Source: Bacteroidales bacterium
Lineage (GTDB): Bacteria; Bacteroidota; Bacteroidia; Bacteroidales; UBA932
Direction of reading: 5' to 3'
Assembly: GCA_017454265.1 (NCBI GenBank)
Contig: JAFTDJ010000038.1
Span: 124,001 to 188,000, forward strand
DNA: 64,000 bases
Position numbers and translations under genes: made by a program. This document shows positions 16,700 through 26,331 of the stretch, in pieces (position 1 is the first letter of the stretch; each line of letters starts with the position of its first letter). A model generated the notes under the pieces. It had not been told where the DNA came from, ran no database searches, and was given only the letters and a program-made list of their open reading frames with translations.

Positions 16700-17494
16700 A
16701 TGTACAGCTTATTCATCAGACCGATTACCCGAAAAATCAAAGATAATGACCGGGCAAGTGCTATTGCCAAGAGTTATTTCAAATTAGAGGGCAGAATTCC
16801 TGGTGGGCGTTTTATCAGCCGTCTGATTCACGGGAATCGCCCCGCCGGCCTTGAAAAAGAAGTTTTTGGCCTGAATTTTTACAATCCCGTAGGACTAGGT
16901 GCAGGACTTGATGTTAAAGGTGACTTATACAACGACCTGAACGATCTCGGTTTCAGTTTTGTAGAAATCGGCCCCTTTAAAAGTATTAACGAAATCCGGC
17001 AGGCTATATACAGAATCCAATCCGACCCTCCTGACGACATTATCGCCGCTTGTATCTGTGGAGACGTGCTGGATTCATTCTGCCTGTCATACGATTTCTG
17101 TGATTTTTTCGTCATAGATATTTCTGATAATCCCGACATGGAGATTTTTGACGGCATCCTGAACGCGCGACTCACATATGATACGTACAAGCCGGTTGTC
17201 GTCAAGATTCCCGAAACCATTCCTTTCGAAGAAATAGATGACATTCTGGACTATTGCATGATGAACAGCGTCGACGGAATCCAGGCACGCTCCATTCAGC
17301 AGATCAGTTACATAGCCAAGCGCACCAAGAACCGCTTGCCAATCATTGCAAACTGTCATATTAAAACTCCAGAACAGGCCCAGGAAGCTTTGGATGCAGG
17401 TGCTTCGCTCGTAGAAGTCCGAATGGGGCTCGTCCGAAAAGGGCCGGTACTTATTGGTCAAATACTCAGACATTTATCAGCCAGAAACAAATGA
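16700..17494 (+). CDS. Degenerate dihydroorotate dehydrogenase-like (PyrD-like) protein
   Basis: The 264-residue protein aligns by eye with class 2 PyrD: GLNFYNPVGLGAGLDVKGD, FSFVEIGPF, YKPVVVKIP and AGASLVEVRMGLVRKGP match strands and FMN loops of the TIM barrel. It is about 75 residues shorter than PyrD and has lost key sites. The N-I-S-S-P-N-T region with the catalytic serine reads DISDNPD, the R-x-N-R-M-G-F-N segment is absent, and the FMN-phosphate loop (usually GVGGI) reads ANCHI. It is therefore unlikely to oxidise dihydroorotate. The true function is unknown. It overlaps the CinA-C gene by four bases and leads a run including the mmd genes. Confidence 0.7.
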   Translation: MYSLFIRPITRKIKDNDRASAIAKSYFKLEGRIPGGRFISRLIHGNRPAGLEKEVFGLNFYNPVGLGAGLDVKGDLYNDLNDLGFSFVEIGPFKSINEIRQAIYRIQSDPPDDIIAACICGDVLDSFCLSYDFCDFFVIDISDNPDMEIFDGILNARLTYDTYKPVVVKIPETIPFEEIDDILDYCMMNSVDGIQARSIQQISYIAKRTKNRLPIIANCHIKTPEQAQEALDAGASLVEVRMGLVRKGPVLIGQILRHLSARNK

Positions 17495-17961
17495 AGACCG
17501 AATATAAAATAGGAACGGTATTGAAAAAAAACGGTTATACCGTAAGCGCTGCCGAGTCCTGTACAGGCGGTTTGATTTCTCACCTGCTGACACTTGTATC
17601 AGGTTCGTCATCCTATTATCTGGGTTCGGTTACTTCATACGCCGTCAGCGTCAAGGAAAAAGTACTCGGCGTTCCGCCCGGAATTATTGATAAATACGGC
17701 GTGGTAAGTTCTGAGGTGGCTGCGGCTATGGCAGAAGGAGTACGGTTGGTTACCGGCAGTACATTTTCCGTTTCCACTACAGGCCTGGCAGAAGGCAGTG
17801 ACGGTCATTATCCGGAAGGAACCGTCTGGATAGGAGTAAGCGGCCCGGCTGGAACGCGTACAATGCTGTATCAATGCAATGGAGAAAGGGCTGCGAACAT
17901 ACGCCGATTTGCCTCTGCTGCGCTTCGCTTCTTGTACAAATACATCGTTTCCGAACAATAA
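17491..17961 (+). CDS. pncC: CinA C-terminal domain protein, nicotinamide-nucleotide amidase
   Basis: This 156-residue protein is a stand-alone CinA_C domain, which deamidates NMN to nicotinate mononucleotide in pyridine-nucleotide recycling. The signature SAAESCTGGLISHLLT with the catalytic serine lies at residues 19-34. GSSSYYLGSVTSYA and STTGLAEG(S)DG follow, as in PncC. Length matches the single-domain form without the N-terminal COG1058 domain. It overlaps the PyrD-like gene by four bases (ATGA) and precedes mmdA by 31 bases. Confidence 0.92.
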   Translation: MKTEYKIGTVLKKNGYTVSAAESCTGGLISHLLTLVSGSSSYYLGSVTSYAVSVKEKVLGVPPGIIDKYGVVSSEVAAAMAEGVRLVTGSTFSVSTTGLAEGSDGHYPEGTVWIGVSGPAGTRTMLYQCNGERAANIRRFASAALRFLYKYIVSEQ

Positions 17962-17992
17962 TGCTTATATTTGAAGAATAAATAATACCGCA

Positions 17993-19504
17993 ATGAGTAT
18001 TCAGGAAGAAAAGATTAAAGAATTGGTTGAACGACGCGAAGCTGCTAAACTTGGCGGCGGGGCCAAAAGAATCGAAGCCCAGCATTCGAAATCCAAACTC
18101 ACGGCACGGGAAAGACTTGCTAAATTACTGGATGAGGACAGTTTTGAGGAATTCGATATGTTCGTCCAGCACCGCTGCACCAATTTCGGATTGGAAAAGA
18201 CACACTTCGACGGTGACGGTGTCGTAACCGGCCAGGGCACCATTGACGGGCGCCTTGTTTTTGTGTTTGCACAGGATTTCACTGTAAACGGCGGATCTCT
18301 CAGCAAGACTATGTCTGAAAAAATCTGCAAAGTTATGGATACGGCCGTAAAAGTGGGCGCTCCTGTCATAGGATTGAATGATTCAGGCGGGGCCAGAATA
18401 CAAGAGGGCATAGATGCTCTTGCGGGATATGGAGATATTTTCGAGCGCAATATTCTCGCCAGCGGCGTTGTCCCCCAGATAAGCCTCATTATGGGACCTT
18501 GTGCAGGCGGGGCCGTGTATTCTCCCGCCCTCACAGACTTTACGGTCATGGTGAAAGATACCAGTTATATGTTCCTTACCGGACCTGCCGTAGTAAAATC
18601 GGTAACCGGGGAGACCGTGACCCAGGAAGAACTCGGCGGCGCCGGTGTACACTCTTCCAAATCAGGGGTCTCCCATTTTGCAGCAGACTCGGAAGACGAT
18701 GCCATTGCAAAGGTCAGGCAGCTCTTGAGTTTTCTTCCCCAGAACAATATGGAGACCTCCCCTGCTCTTCCAACTTCGGATCCCGTGGGACGTACCGACG
18801 ATTTTCTTAACGAAGTTGTTCCGGACAACCCCAACAAGTCCTACGATATTTACGGAGTTATCCGCAGCATCGTTGATGACGGCAACTTCTTTGAAGTCCA
18901 TAAAGAATTTGCGAAGAACATTATCGTGGGATTCGCTCATATGGACGGCCGCAGCGTAGGTATAGTTGCCAACCAGCCCGCTGTCCTGGCCGGAGTCCTG
19001 GACATAAACGCAAGCCGTAAAGGAGCGCGTTTCGTCCGCTTCTGCGATGCATTTAACATTCCTTTGCTCACTCTGGTAGATGTTCCCGGATTCCTTTGTG
19101 GTACGCAGCAGGAATATGGCGCCATTATCACCAATGGAGCGAAATTGCTTTACGCCTATGGAGAGGCGACCGTTCCCAAAGTGACCGTAACCCTGAGGAA
19201 GAGTTATGGCGGCGCCCACATTGTTATGAGTTGCAAGCAGTTGCGCGGAGACATCAACTACGCCTGGCCTTCTGCGGAAATTGCAGTCATGGGTGCAAAA
19301 GGAGCCGTGGGTGTTCTTAAGGACGTGACCGAAGAAGAGTATAACGAACTGTTCTGCAACCCGTATCAAGCTGCGCAAAAGGGTTATATTGAAGATGTCA
19401 TAGAGCCGCGTAACACAAGATTCAGAGTGATCCGTGCTTTCCAGGTACTTGAAGGGAAACGACAGGATATCCCAGCCAAGAAACATGATAACATGCCGTT
19501 ATGA
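17993..19504 (+). CDS. mmdA: Methylmalonyl-CoA decarboxylase/acyl-CoA carboxylase carboxyltransferase subunit alpha
   Basis: The 503-residue protein is a carboxyltransferase with two crotonase-like halves. [12 protein letters not shown] near residue 35 is a family start. The acyl-CoA site has [19 protein letters not shown] and [16 protein letters not shown], and the biotin site has [13 protein letters not shown] and [11 protein letters not shown]. Alone it could be a propionyl-CoA carboxylase beta subunit. The neighbours (OadG-like, biotin carrier and OadB-like membrane subunits) make the sodium-pumping methylmalonyl-CoA decarboxylase the better call. The complex converts methylmalonyl-CoA to propionyl-CoA and drives Na+ export. 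The stop overlaps the next start by four bases. Confidence 0.92.
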   Translation: MSIQEEKIKELVERREAAKLGGGAKRIEAQHSKSKLTARERLAKLLDEDSFEEFDMFVQHRCTNFGLEKTHFDGDGVVTGQGTIDGRLVFVFAQDFTVNGGSLSKTMSEKICKVMDTAVKVGAPVIGLNDSGGARIQEGIDALAGYGDIFERNILASGVVPQISLIMGPCAGGAVYSPALTDFTVMVKDTSYMFLTGPAVVKSVTGETVTQEELGGAGVHSSKSGVSHFAADSEDDAIAKVRQLLSFLPQNNMETSPALPTSDPVGRTDDFLNEVVPDNPNKSYDIYGVIRSIVDDGNFFEVHKEFAKNIIVGFAHMDGRSVGIVANQPAVLAGVLDINASRKGARFVRFCDAFNIPLLTLVDVPGFLCGTQQEYGAIITNGAKLLYAYGEATVPKVTVTLRKSYGGAHIVMSCKQLRGDINYAWPSAEIAVMGAKGAVGVLKDVTEEEYNELFCNPYQAAQKGYIEDVIEPRNTRFRVIRAFQVLEGKRQDIPAKKHDNMPL

Positions 19505-20400
19505 GAAAGCTTTTCCTGTTACTTGCGTTCCCTTTCCTGTGCGGCACCATAGGTGCTCAGAACCTTTCTGACCTCATCATTTCCGAGGCGTTGCCGGTCA
19601 ACACCTCGTCCTTGATTGATGATTATGGTGAGCATTCGCCATGGCTTGAAATTTTCAACACCTCTCAGGGTACGGTCAATTTTGCCGGGTGCTTTTTTAC
19701 TGATGACCCTACGAATCTCACAAAGAGCCAGATTCCAAAAGGTGATCTTGCCACCAAGCTTGGTCCAAGGCAGTCCGCCGTTATATATGCTAACGGAGAT
19801 GCCTCGAAGGGGACTTTTTATCTTAACTTCGAGCTTCGTAAAGGCAACACCGTTTATTTGGTCAGTAATGACGGACGTACAATAATCGACAGCCTTGCCG
19901 TGCCCCTCGTCATTGATGAAAATGTCAGCATCGCTAAGTTTTCACACGATAATAAAGGGCTGATATTCAACGACATATATCCGGCCGCCCCTTCTCCGCT
20001 ATCCGAAAACGGAAGGCGCAGTCAGAAGTCAAACGCTCAGTCAATACAGGAAACCGATCCCCACGGATGGACGCTCACGGTTGTATCGGTCATGGTGGTG
20101 TTTTTTGCCTTGTTCATCTTGTTCCTTCTTTACAATCTGTCCGGCAATATATTCACCGGCAAGTTCAAGGAAAAATCGAAAACCCGTTCTTCATCCGACG
20201 AAGAAACTACTGCTGCTGCAATCGCACTTGCCCTTGCCAGGTATGAGTCTTCCGACGACACAGAAGCCGCCATTGCCCTGGCCTTGCACCTCTACCTGTC
20301 GGACAGGGTCCACGACATGGAGCCCGGCTATATTACAATACGGTCCAATCCGGATTCCGCTTGGCGCAACAAATCACTCAGTTTCAGGAAAAAAACATAA
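19501..20400 (+). CDS. mmdD: Lamin-tail domain fused to OadG-type decarboxylase gamma/delta subunit
   Basis: The 299-residue protein starts with a Sec signal peptide (residues 1-19). Residues 22-140 look like a lamin-tail (LTD) beta-sandwich, with [32 protein letters not shown] and an IYANGD/GNTVYLV pattern. One transmembrane helix (about 190-212) follows, then a cytoplasmic OadG-like part containing [10 protein letters not shown] and a repeated [10 protein letters not shown]. Ordinary OadG subunits are about 80-100 residues, so the periplasmic LTD domain is an addition. OadG-type subunits assemble the decarboxylase at the membrane. The LTD presumably anchors or contacts the periplasmic face; that is my inference. 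Confidence 0.82.
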   Translation: MRKLFLLLAFPFLCGTIGAQNLSDLIISEALPVNTSSLIDDYGEHSPWLEIFNTSQGTVNFAGCFFTDDPTNLTKSQIPKGDLATKLGPRQSAVIYANGDASKGTFYLNFELRKGNTVYLVSNDGRTIIDSLAVPLVIDENVSIAKFSHDNKGLIFNDIYPAAPSPLSENGRRSQKSNAQSIQETDPHGWTLTVVSVMVVFFALFILFLLYNLSGNIFTGKFKEKSKTRSSSDEETTAAAIALALARYESSDDTEAAIALALHLYLSDRVHDMEPGYITIRSNPDSAWRNKSLSFRKKT

Positions 20401-20405
20401 AAGAT

Positions 20406-20842
<437 letters not shown>

Positions 20843-20843
<1 letters not shown>

Positions 20844-21985
20844 TGGAGCAGATTATCGACAGCCTCTCACAATTCTGGCAGTTTACGGGTTTTGCAAATT
20901 GCACCTGGCAACACATTGCGATGATTGCCATAGGTTTGATTTTCATAACCCTCGGCATCGTTAAGGAGTGGGAGCCCATGTTGCTCGTGCCGATAGGCTT
21001 CGGCATTATCATAGGTAACATCCCCATGTTCCCCGGACTCAATATCGGTGTTTACGAAGACGGCTCTGTGCTGAACACGCTCTATCAAGGCGTGCGTCAG
21101 GGGTGGTACCCGCCTCTGATATTCCTCGGAATTGGTGCAATGACCGATTTTTCGGCACTCATATCCCAACCGCGGCTCATGCTTATAGGCGCAGCCGCGC
21201 AAATGGGCATATTCGGGGCCTACCTTCTTGCGCTTGCTTTCGGCTTTGCCCCCAATGAGGCGGGAGCAATAGGCATTATCGGCGGAGCCGACGGACCTAC
21301 CGCCATATTTTTGAGCTCCAAGCTCGCGCCGGACCTGATGGGCGCAATTGCCGTCTGTGCATACTCATACATGGCGTTGGTACCAGTTATTCAGAAGCCT
21401 ATCATGCTTTTGCTGACTACCAAAAAGGAGCGTTTGATTCGTATGCCGGCACCACGCATCGTGAGCCAGAAGGAAAAAATCATCTTCCCAATAGTCGGCT
21501 TCATCTGCACCGCATTCATCGTTCCTTCCGGCCTCCCTCTCCTGGGAATGCTGTTCTTCGGGAACCTTCTCAAGGAATCCGGAGTAACCAGGCGTCTGGC
21601 CAACACGGCAGGCGGTCCGCTCATCGACGTTGTCACTACACTTATCGGTCTCACTGTAGGAGCCTCCACCCAGGCCGACAAGTTCCTCACGGGCAATTCT
21701 CTCAAGATATTTGCACTGGGTCTGGTATCATTCATCATTGCAACCACTTGCGGTGTATTGTTCGTAAAGATCTGGAATCTCTTCCTCAGGCCGGAGCGCA
21801 AGATTAATCCGCTTATCGGCAATGCAGGCGTTTCCGCCGTTCCCGACAGCGCCCGCGTTTCTGAAGTCGTGGGGCGGGAAGCAGATCCGAACAATCACCT
21901 TCTCATGCATGCTATGGCACCCAACGTAGCAGGCGTTATCGGCTCCGCCGTTGCAGCCGGCATTTTATTAGGATTCCTCGGATAA
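20843..21985 (+). CDS. mmdB: Sodium-translocating decarboxylase beta subunit
   Basis: This 380-residue, roughly ten-helix inner-membrane protein is the OadB/MmdB sodium channel. It decarboxylates carboxybiotin and exports Na+. The family signature GIIGGADGPTAIF with the Na+-coordinating Asp150 is intact, and VGASTQADKFL lies in the second half. It is the most conserved of the four subunits and confirms the identity of the cluster. It overlaps mmdC and the following exported protein gene by one base on each side. Confidence 0.96.
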
Positions 21986-22845
21986 TGAAAAAGCTTTGTA
22001 TCCTCTTTATGAGCCTTGCATGCGGAATTGCCGCACAGGCACAGGCGACCCACAACGTCATGAGCTGTAATATCCGCATTACAGGATTGGAGGCAGACGA
22101 GGTTGACGGCCGCCGCTGGGACGACCGCAAAGACGTATGCTTGAAGGTGATTAAATCCCGCAAGCCGGATATTATCTGCATGCAGGAGGTAATATACGAA
22201 TCATACGACTACATGAAGAAAAAGCTGCCATCCTATATCGCATTCGGCTTTGAAGGGCCGGAAATGGATCCTTGGACTGAAGGCTACCACCTCATAGGCA
22301 AGAACGTCATTTTCTTCAGCAAGGCACGTTATGAGCTAATAGCCGAGGGGTGCTACTGGCTGTCAGACACGCCTACGATAGGCGGCAGCATTTCCTGGGA
22401 GTCGTCCCGCGCCCGCCATTGCAATTGGGTACGTCTGCGAGACAAGAAAACAGGAAAAGTTTTCCGCGTGCTCAATACTCATCTTGACCACATCACCAAA
22501 CTTGCCAAGACCATGCAGGCCAAGGCCATCGTAGAGGAGAGTTCACAGTATGCCGACGACTTCCCCCAGCTGCTTTTCGGCGACTTCAACTCAGGCATCA
22601 AGGATGAGCCTTATGCCATTTTTACGAAAGCCGGCTGGAAAGATGTATATGAAGCCGTCCATGGTCACGAGGAAACCGGATTCACCGCCCACGGCTGGAA
22701 GTTCGAACGTCCCAAAGGACGCCGCATAGATTTCATCTACACCAAAGGCGGGGTTGAAACCCTCGAAGCAGAAATACTGAAAGATGCACCCCGTGGCATA
22801 TACCCAAGCGACCACTATTTCCTTTATGCCAAGATTAAGTTCTGA
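21985..22845 (+). CDS. Exported endonuclease/exonuclease/phosphatase family protein
   Basis: The 286-residue protein has a signal peptide (residues 1-20, ending AQAQA). It has the EEP fold shared by DNase I, exonuclease III and sphingomyelinase: MSCNIRI at the first strand, ICMQEV (metal-binding Glu), LNTHLDHITKLAK, LLFGDFNSG (Asp/Asn) and a final PSDHYFLYAKI with the catalytic Asp-His. Fifteen or so Bacteroidota paralogues per genome are usual and many act on phosphodiesters outside the cytoplasm. The substrate cannot be told. It is coupled to mmdB by a one-base overlap, which may be chance packing. Confidence 0.88.
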   Translation: MKKLCILFMSLACGIAAQAQATHNVMSCNIRITGLEADEVDGRRWDDRKDVCLKVIKSRKPDIICMQEVIYESYDYMKKKLPSYIAFGFEGPEMDPWTEGYHLIGKNVIFFSKARYELIAEGCYWLSDTPTIGGSISWESSRARHCNWVRLRDKKTGKVFRVLNTHLDHITKLAKTMQAKAIVEESSQYADDFPQLLFGDFNSGIKDEPYAIFTKAGWKDVYEAVHGHEETGFTAHGWKFERPKGRRIDFIYTKGGVETLEAEILKDAPRGIYPSDHYFLYAKIKF

Positions 22846-22889
22846 CCAGCAAACACTTAGTTAATAACATCTTAAAGAACCATTTACCT

Positions 22890-25800
22890 ATGAGAACCTT
22901 TTTAAAGTGGAGCCTGTGCTTCGCCGGTTTGTGCTCCATAGCCTGCAAACCGGACGAGCCTTCTCCGGGCCCCGAACCTGTGGTCGAATTCCAGACCATC
23001 ACCCTCACCGCCGGTCAGACTGGCACAAAATCTTACTTAGGTACGCCTGAAGGAGGGACTCTCCCCATTCTGTGGGATGCCACCGACGAATTGTGGGTTC
23101 GTTCCGCAGCCCAAAGCGAAGGCTCCCCCGGCAGCCGTTTCACCACAAGTGCCTCTGCGCTTGTGAACGGTGGTCTCGTGGCGCAATTCGTAGGAGAGAC
23201 CCTGAACAAAGGACCGTATATTGCGGTTTACCCCTATAGCCTTGTTGCAGACGGGAGTGACAATTCCAAGGTTATCATCAAAGTTCCGCAGGATCAGAGT
23301 TACCTGAAGAACAGCTTCGGGAAAGGCGCCAATATCAGCGCCTGCGTCTGGGAAAGCGGCACCAGAATCAATTTTACCAGCCTTGCCGGCACAGTCAAAC
23401 TGAACCTTACCGGCTATTCTGGAGTTAAGCGGGTAGTTGTAGCCGACAACGATCCTTCCTTTGCACTTTGGGGTGATTGCATAGTAACTCCGGGTGAAAA
23501 AGCTGTAGAATCCGTCAGCTGGAAAAACGATTCAGAAAAGCGTAACGAGATCATTCTGGATTGCGGCAATGCCGTGCAGCTGAACCTCACTGCTCCCGAA
23601 TCTTTTTATTTAGTAGTGCCTGCAGGTGCTTTTGCAAAGGGCCTTACCGTTACCATGTACGGCATCAACAACGAGGAGCTGGACAAGATAGAAAAGAACG
23701 AAGCCTGCACCGTAGGTGTAAATACTGTCGTTCCGGTGAACGGAGCACAACCTGTATTTGCGGGTGACGGCACCGAGAGCTCCCCTTACCTGATTTCCAA
23801 GCCGTCAGAACTGGTATTGCTGTCTGAGTTATGCAAAGGCACTTCTTCCGGAAGTTTCTATGGCAAGTTCTATAAGCAGTCGGCAGACATCAATATGGAC
23901 GGTCTCACACTTTCCTGCATCGGCATCACTTCTGACAAAGCTTTCAAAGGCGTTTACGACGGCGGCGGTTTTACCATAAAGAATCTTGCTCCCGTACCGG
24001 GAAGCGGCAAAGCGGCCGGCCTGTTCGGCTATCTTGACGGCGCAACGGTAAAGAATCTTAAAATAGATGAATACATCAATGCCGGAACCGCCGGAGAGGA
24101 AGGGGTAATTGCCGGACGTGCGAGCAACTCCACATTCAGTGACATCGAGATAAACGCCAGCGTCCGTTTTGCCAAATGCGCCTGCGGCGGCGTGGTAGGT
24201 TACCTTAATGGCGGCACCATCAGCAACTGCAAGTTCAACGGATTCATTCACGACGAAGAATACGCCGATTTCCAGGGAATCACAGTGGTTTCTTGCGTTG
24301 GTGGCATCGCTGGATATCTCAACAATGCGGCGGTTACCGGATGCATCTTCAGCGGCGACGTAAGCTCTGCAGGTGAGCAGTTGGGCGGTATCGTAGGCCA
24401 GGCTAACAACTGTACGATAGACGGCTGTGCGGTTACTAACGGCTCTACTGTTACCGGTGACAACTATTATGTAGGAGGCATTGCGGGCGAATGTCTTGGC
24501 AACTGTACAGTCAGCAACTGCGAGGTACAGGCTCACGTCATCTGCTGGTATCCATGTGCCGGCGGCATCGTGGCATGGCTGCAAAGCGGCACCATCAGCA
24601 ACTGCGTAGTCGGCTCAAATGCCCTGGTCCGTACCGGACAGGACAAGGCCGGCGGCATCGTGGCATATATTTACCACAAAAATACAGCACAGACGGTAAA
24701 CATCGACAATTGCGCGGTCTATTGTAATGTCGCGGCTTCTTATTCTGTAGGCGGCATAGTGGGCGAATGCAACCCAACCCATGACGCTACGGTAGTAAAT
24801 ATCTCAAACTGCTGTTATTATGGAGGCGAAATCATCAATGCCGGCTATGCTGCATCCAAGTGGACAATGGTAGGCGGCCTGGTTGCATGGGCCCGGATGG
24901 GAACCACATCTGCAAAGCTGAATATTGTGAACTGTTTCTCCGATCCTGCCGTAATCCGCTGCGATTTTCCGCAAGCTCTTGAAGTGGATATGGGAGGACT
25001 AATCGGCGAGCAGGGCGGTTCGAATGCGACTGTAAACATCGAGGGCTGCTACAACACTATGGGCAAGGGAACGGCCGTTATCAACGGGGAAACCCAGTTC
25101 GCCTCAAGTTATTATCAGTACGGAGCCCTGGTAGGCAATCCTACCAAGACCAATTTAAACTGTGTTTTCTACGTAAACGATTTCGCGCCACTGGGAAAAG
25201 CCAACTCAGGAACCAGCAATGAATGTGTCGGAATGTCCCTATACCAGATGAGCAGCGGTGAACTTCTCTCGAAGCTCAATAGTTTCGTAAGCGCTTACAG
25301 CGGTCCGTTGACCCTTCGGAAATGGGTTGCAGCAAGCAATGGTTATCCCATTCTTGAAGGAATGATAATCAATCCGTCCACCGGGAAGAAAAAGCCCCTC
25401 AGGGTGAGCCTTATCGGCGATTCTCTTTCCACTTTCGACGGCTATGCCCCCCACGGCTATCAGGGAACCAGGGCGCCCAACGGTTACCGCTGCCACTACC
25501 CTACCAGCGACGGTAATGTAACATCCGCTAAACAGACCTACTGGTACATGCTTACTTACGATTACCTGAAAAATGCGGTATGGGACACTAACCTGGCTTT
25601 CTCAGGCACGGCCGTAACTCGCTGCACAAATACGTCTTATAGCGATAAATACTGGTATGGACAAGATTTCTGTGCACGCTATATAGAAAATGGCGGGCTT
25701 GGATCTCCGGATATCATTCTCATAAACGGCGGAGCAAATGACTGGGCTCACGGCATATACAATATGCTGGGCAGCCAGAAGCTTGTACGCTATCCGTCTT

Positions 25801-26330
25801 CCACTCCCAAACGCCCTGCCGACGATGCAATGAATGCAGTATATGCCCTTGCCGACGCCTGTACTACTCTTGACGATGCTAAGGCCCTCCCGGATGCAAG
25901 CTTTGTGGAGGCCTATGTGAAACTGGTGCGTATGATAAGCATCCAGTACCCTCACGCGAAAATAGTCGTCATCATTCACGACACCCTCACCCCCGACGTA
26001 GAAGAGGCCCTGCTCCATATTGCAGCTCATTACGACAACTGCAAAGCCGTCGACCTCTATGCCGTCAACGGCTTCAACGACCTTGGCTGGAATTTCGAGT
26101 ATCTGCAGGCAGGTTATCAGCCCAATATGCCCAAGCACGACTTTGACTGGAGTAAAAAAATCACCTCCGGCGACTTGAGGCAGAACAGCAGCGATCACTA
26201 CTCCGCAGTAGCCATGAGATTCATAGCGGACAAGATTTACAGTGAATGCGGATCCTGGCTCGAGAGCTCCTGGAACGACTCGGGTGCAGGCTCAATCAGT
26301 GATTTTGTTAACAATAATGGTGCTTGGTGA
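22890..26330 (+). CDS. Surface lipoprotein: fimbrillin-like domain, GLUG beta-repeats and SGNH hydrolase
   Basis: This 1146-residue protein has a lipoprotein signal (CSIAC, Cys19). Residues 20-280 form a fimbrillin-like domain (IYP/AVYPYSLV and FYLVVPAGAF motifs). Residues about 290-800 hold many GLUG-type repeats (GGIVGxxxxCTIxxCxV pattern, 12 or more) preceded by GTESSPYLIS, probably a right-handed beta-solenoid. The last 320 residues are an SGNH/GDSL hydrolase with IGDSLSTFDGY (Ser845), NGGANDW and SDHYS (Asp1102, His1103). Such hydrolases deacylate or deacetylate glycans or lipids. The beta-solenoid may bind or display. No transmembrane segment other than the lipid anchor. It stops just ahead of a smaller paralogue. 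Confidence 0.85.
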   Translation: MRTFLKWSLCFAGLCSIACKPDEPSPGPEPVVEFQTITLTAGQTGTKSYLGTPEGGTLPILWDATDELWVRSAAQSEGSPGSRFTTSASALVNGGLVAQFVGETLNKGPYIAVYPYSLVADGSDNSKVIIKVPQDQSYLKNSFGKGANISACVWESGTRINFTSLAGTVKLNLTGYSGVKRVVVADNDPSFALWGDCIVTPGEKAVESVSWKNDSEKRNEIILDCGNAVQLNLTAPESFYLVVPAGAFAKGLTVTMYGINNEELDKIEKNEACTVGVNTVVPVNGAQPVFAGDGTESSPYLISKPSELVLLSELCKGTSSGSFYGKFYKQSADINMDGLTLSCIGITSDKAFKGVYDGGGFTIKNLAPVPGSGKAAGLFGYLDGATVKNLKIDEYINAGTAGEEGVIAGRASNSTFSDIEINASVRFAKCACGGVVGYLNGGTISNCKFNGFIHDEEYADFQGITVVSCVGGIAGYLNNAAVTGCIFSGDVSSAGEQLGGIVGQANNCTIDGCAVTNGSTVTGDNYYVGGIAGECLGNCTVSNCEVQAHVICWYPCAGGIVAWLQSGTISNCVVGSNALVRTGQDKAGGIVAYIYHKNTAQTVNIDNCAVYCNVAASYSVGGIVGECNPTHDATVVNISNCCYYGGEIINAGYAASKWTMVGGLVAWARMGTTSAKLNIVNCFSDPAVIRCDFPQALEVDMGGLIGEQGGSNATVNIEGCYNTMGKGTAVINGETQFASSYYQYGALVGNPTKTNLNCVFYVNDFAPLGKANSGTSNECVGMSLYQMSSGELLSKLNSFVSAYSGPLTLRKWVAASNGYPILEGMIINPSTGKKKPLRVSLIGDSLSTFDGYAPHGYQGTRAPNGYRCHYPTSDGNVTSAKQTYWYMLTYDYLKNAVWDTNLAFSGTAVTRCTNTSYSDKYWYGQDFCARYIENGGLGSPDIILINGGANDWAHGIYNMLGSQKLVRYPSSTPKRPADDAMNAVYALADACTTLDDAKALPDASFVEAYVKLVRMISIQYPHAKIVVIIHDTLTPDVEEALLHIAAHYDNCKAVDLYAVNGFNDLGWNFEYLQAGYQPNMPKHDFDWSKKITSGDLRQNSSDHYSAVAMRFIADKIYSECGSWLESSWNDSGAGSISDFVNNNGAW

Positions 26331-26331
26331 T

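Noticed and set aside
18662..19486. A 274-codon minus-strand frame opposite mmdA
   Set aside because: The length is a result of codon bias in the conserved gene; the translated sequence has no recognisable domain.
23829..24584. A long minus-strand frame opposite the GLUG repeats
   Set aside because: It is a shadow produced by the repetitive Gly/Cys codons of the sense gene.
24000..25000. Regularly spaced similar DNA segments that look like a CRISPR or tandem array
   Set aside because: The segments encode the GLUG protein repeats; they vary at third codon positions and lack identical direct repeats with unique spacers.
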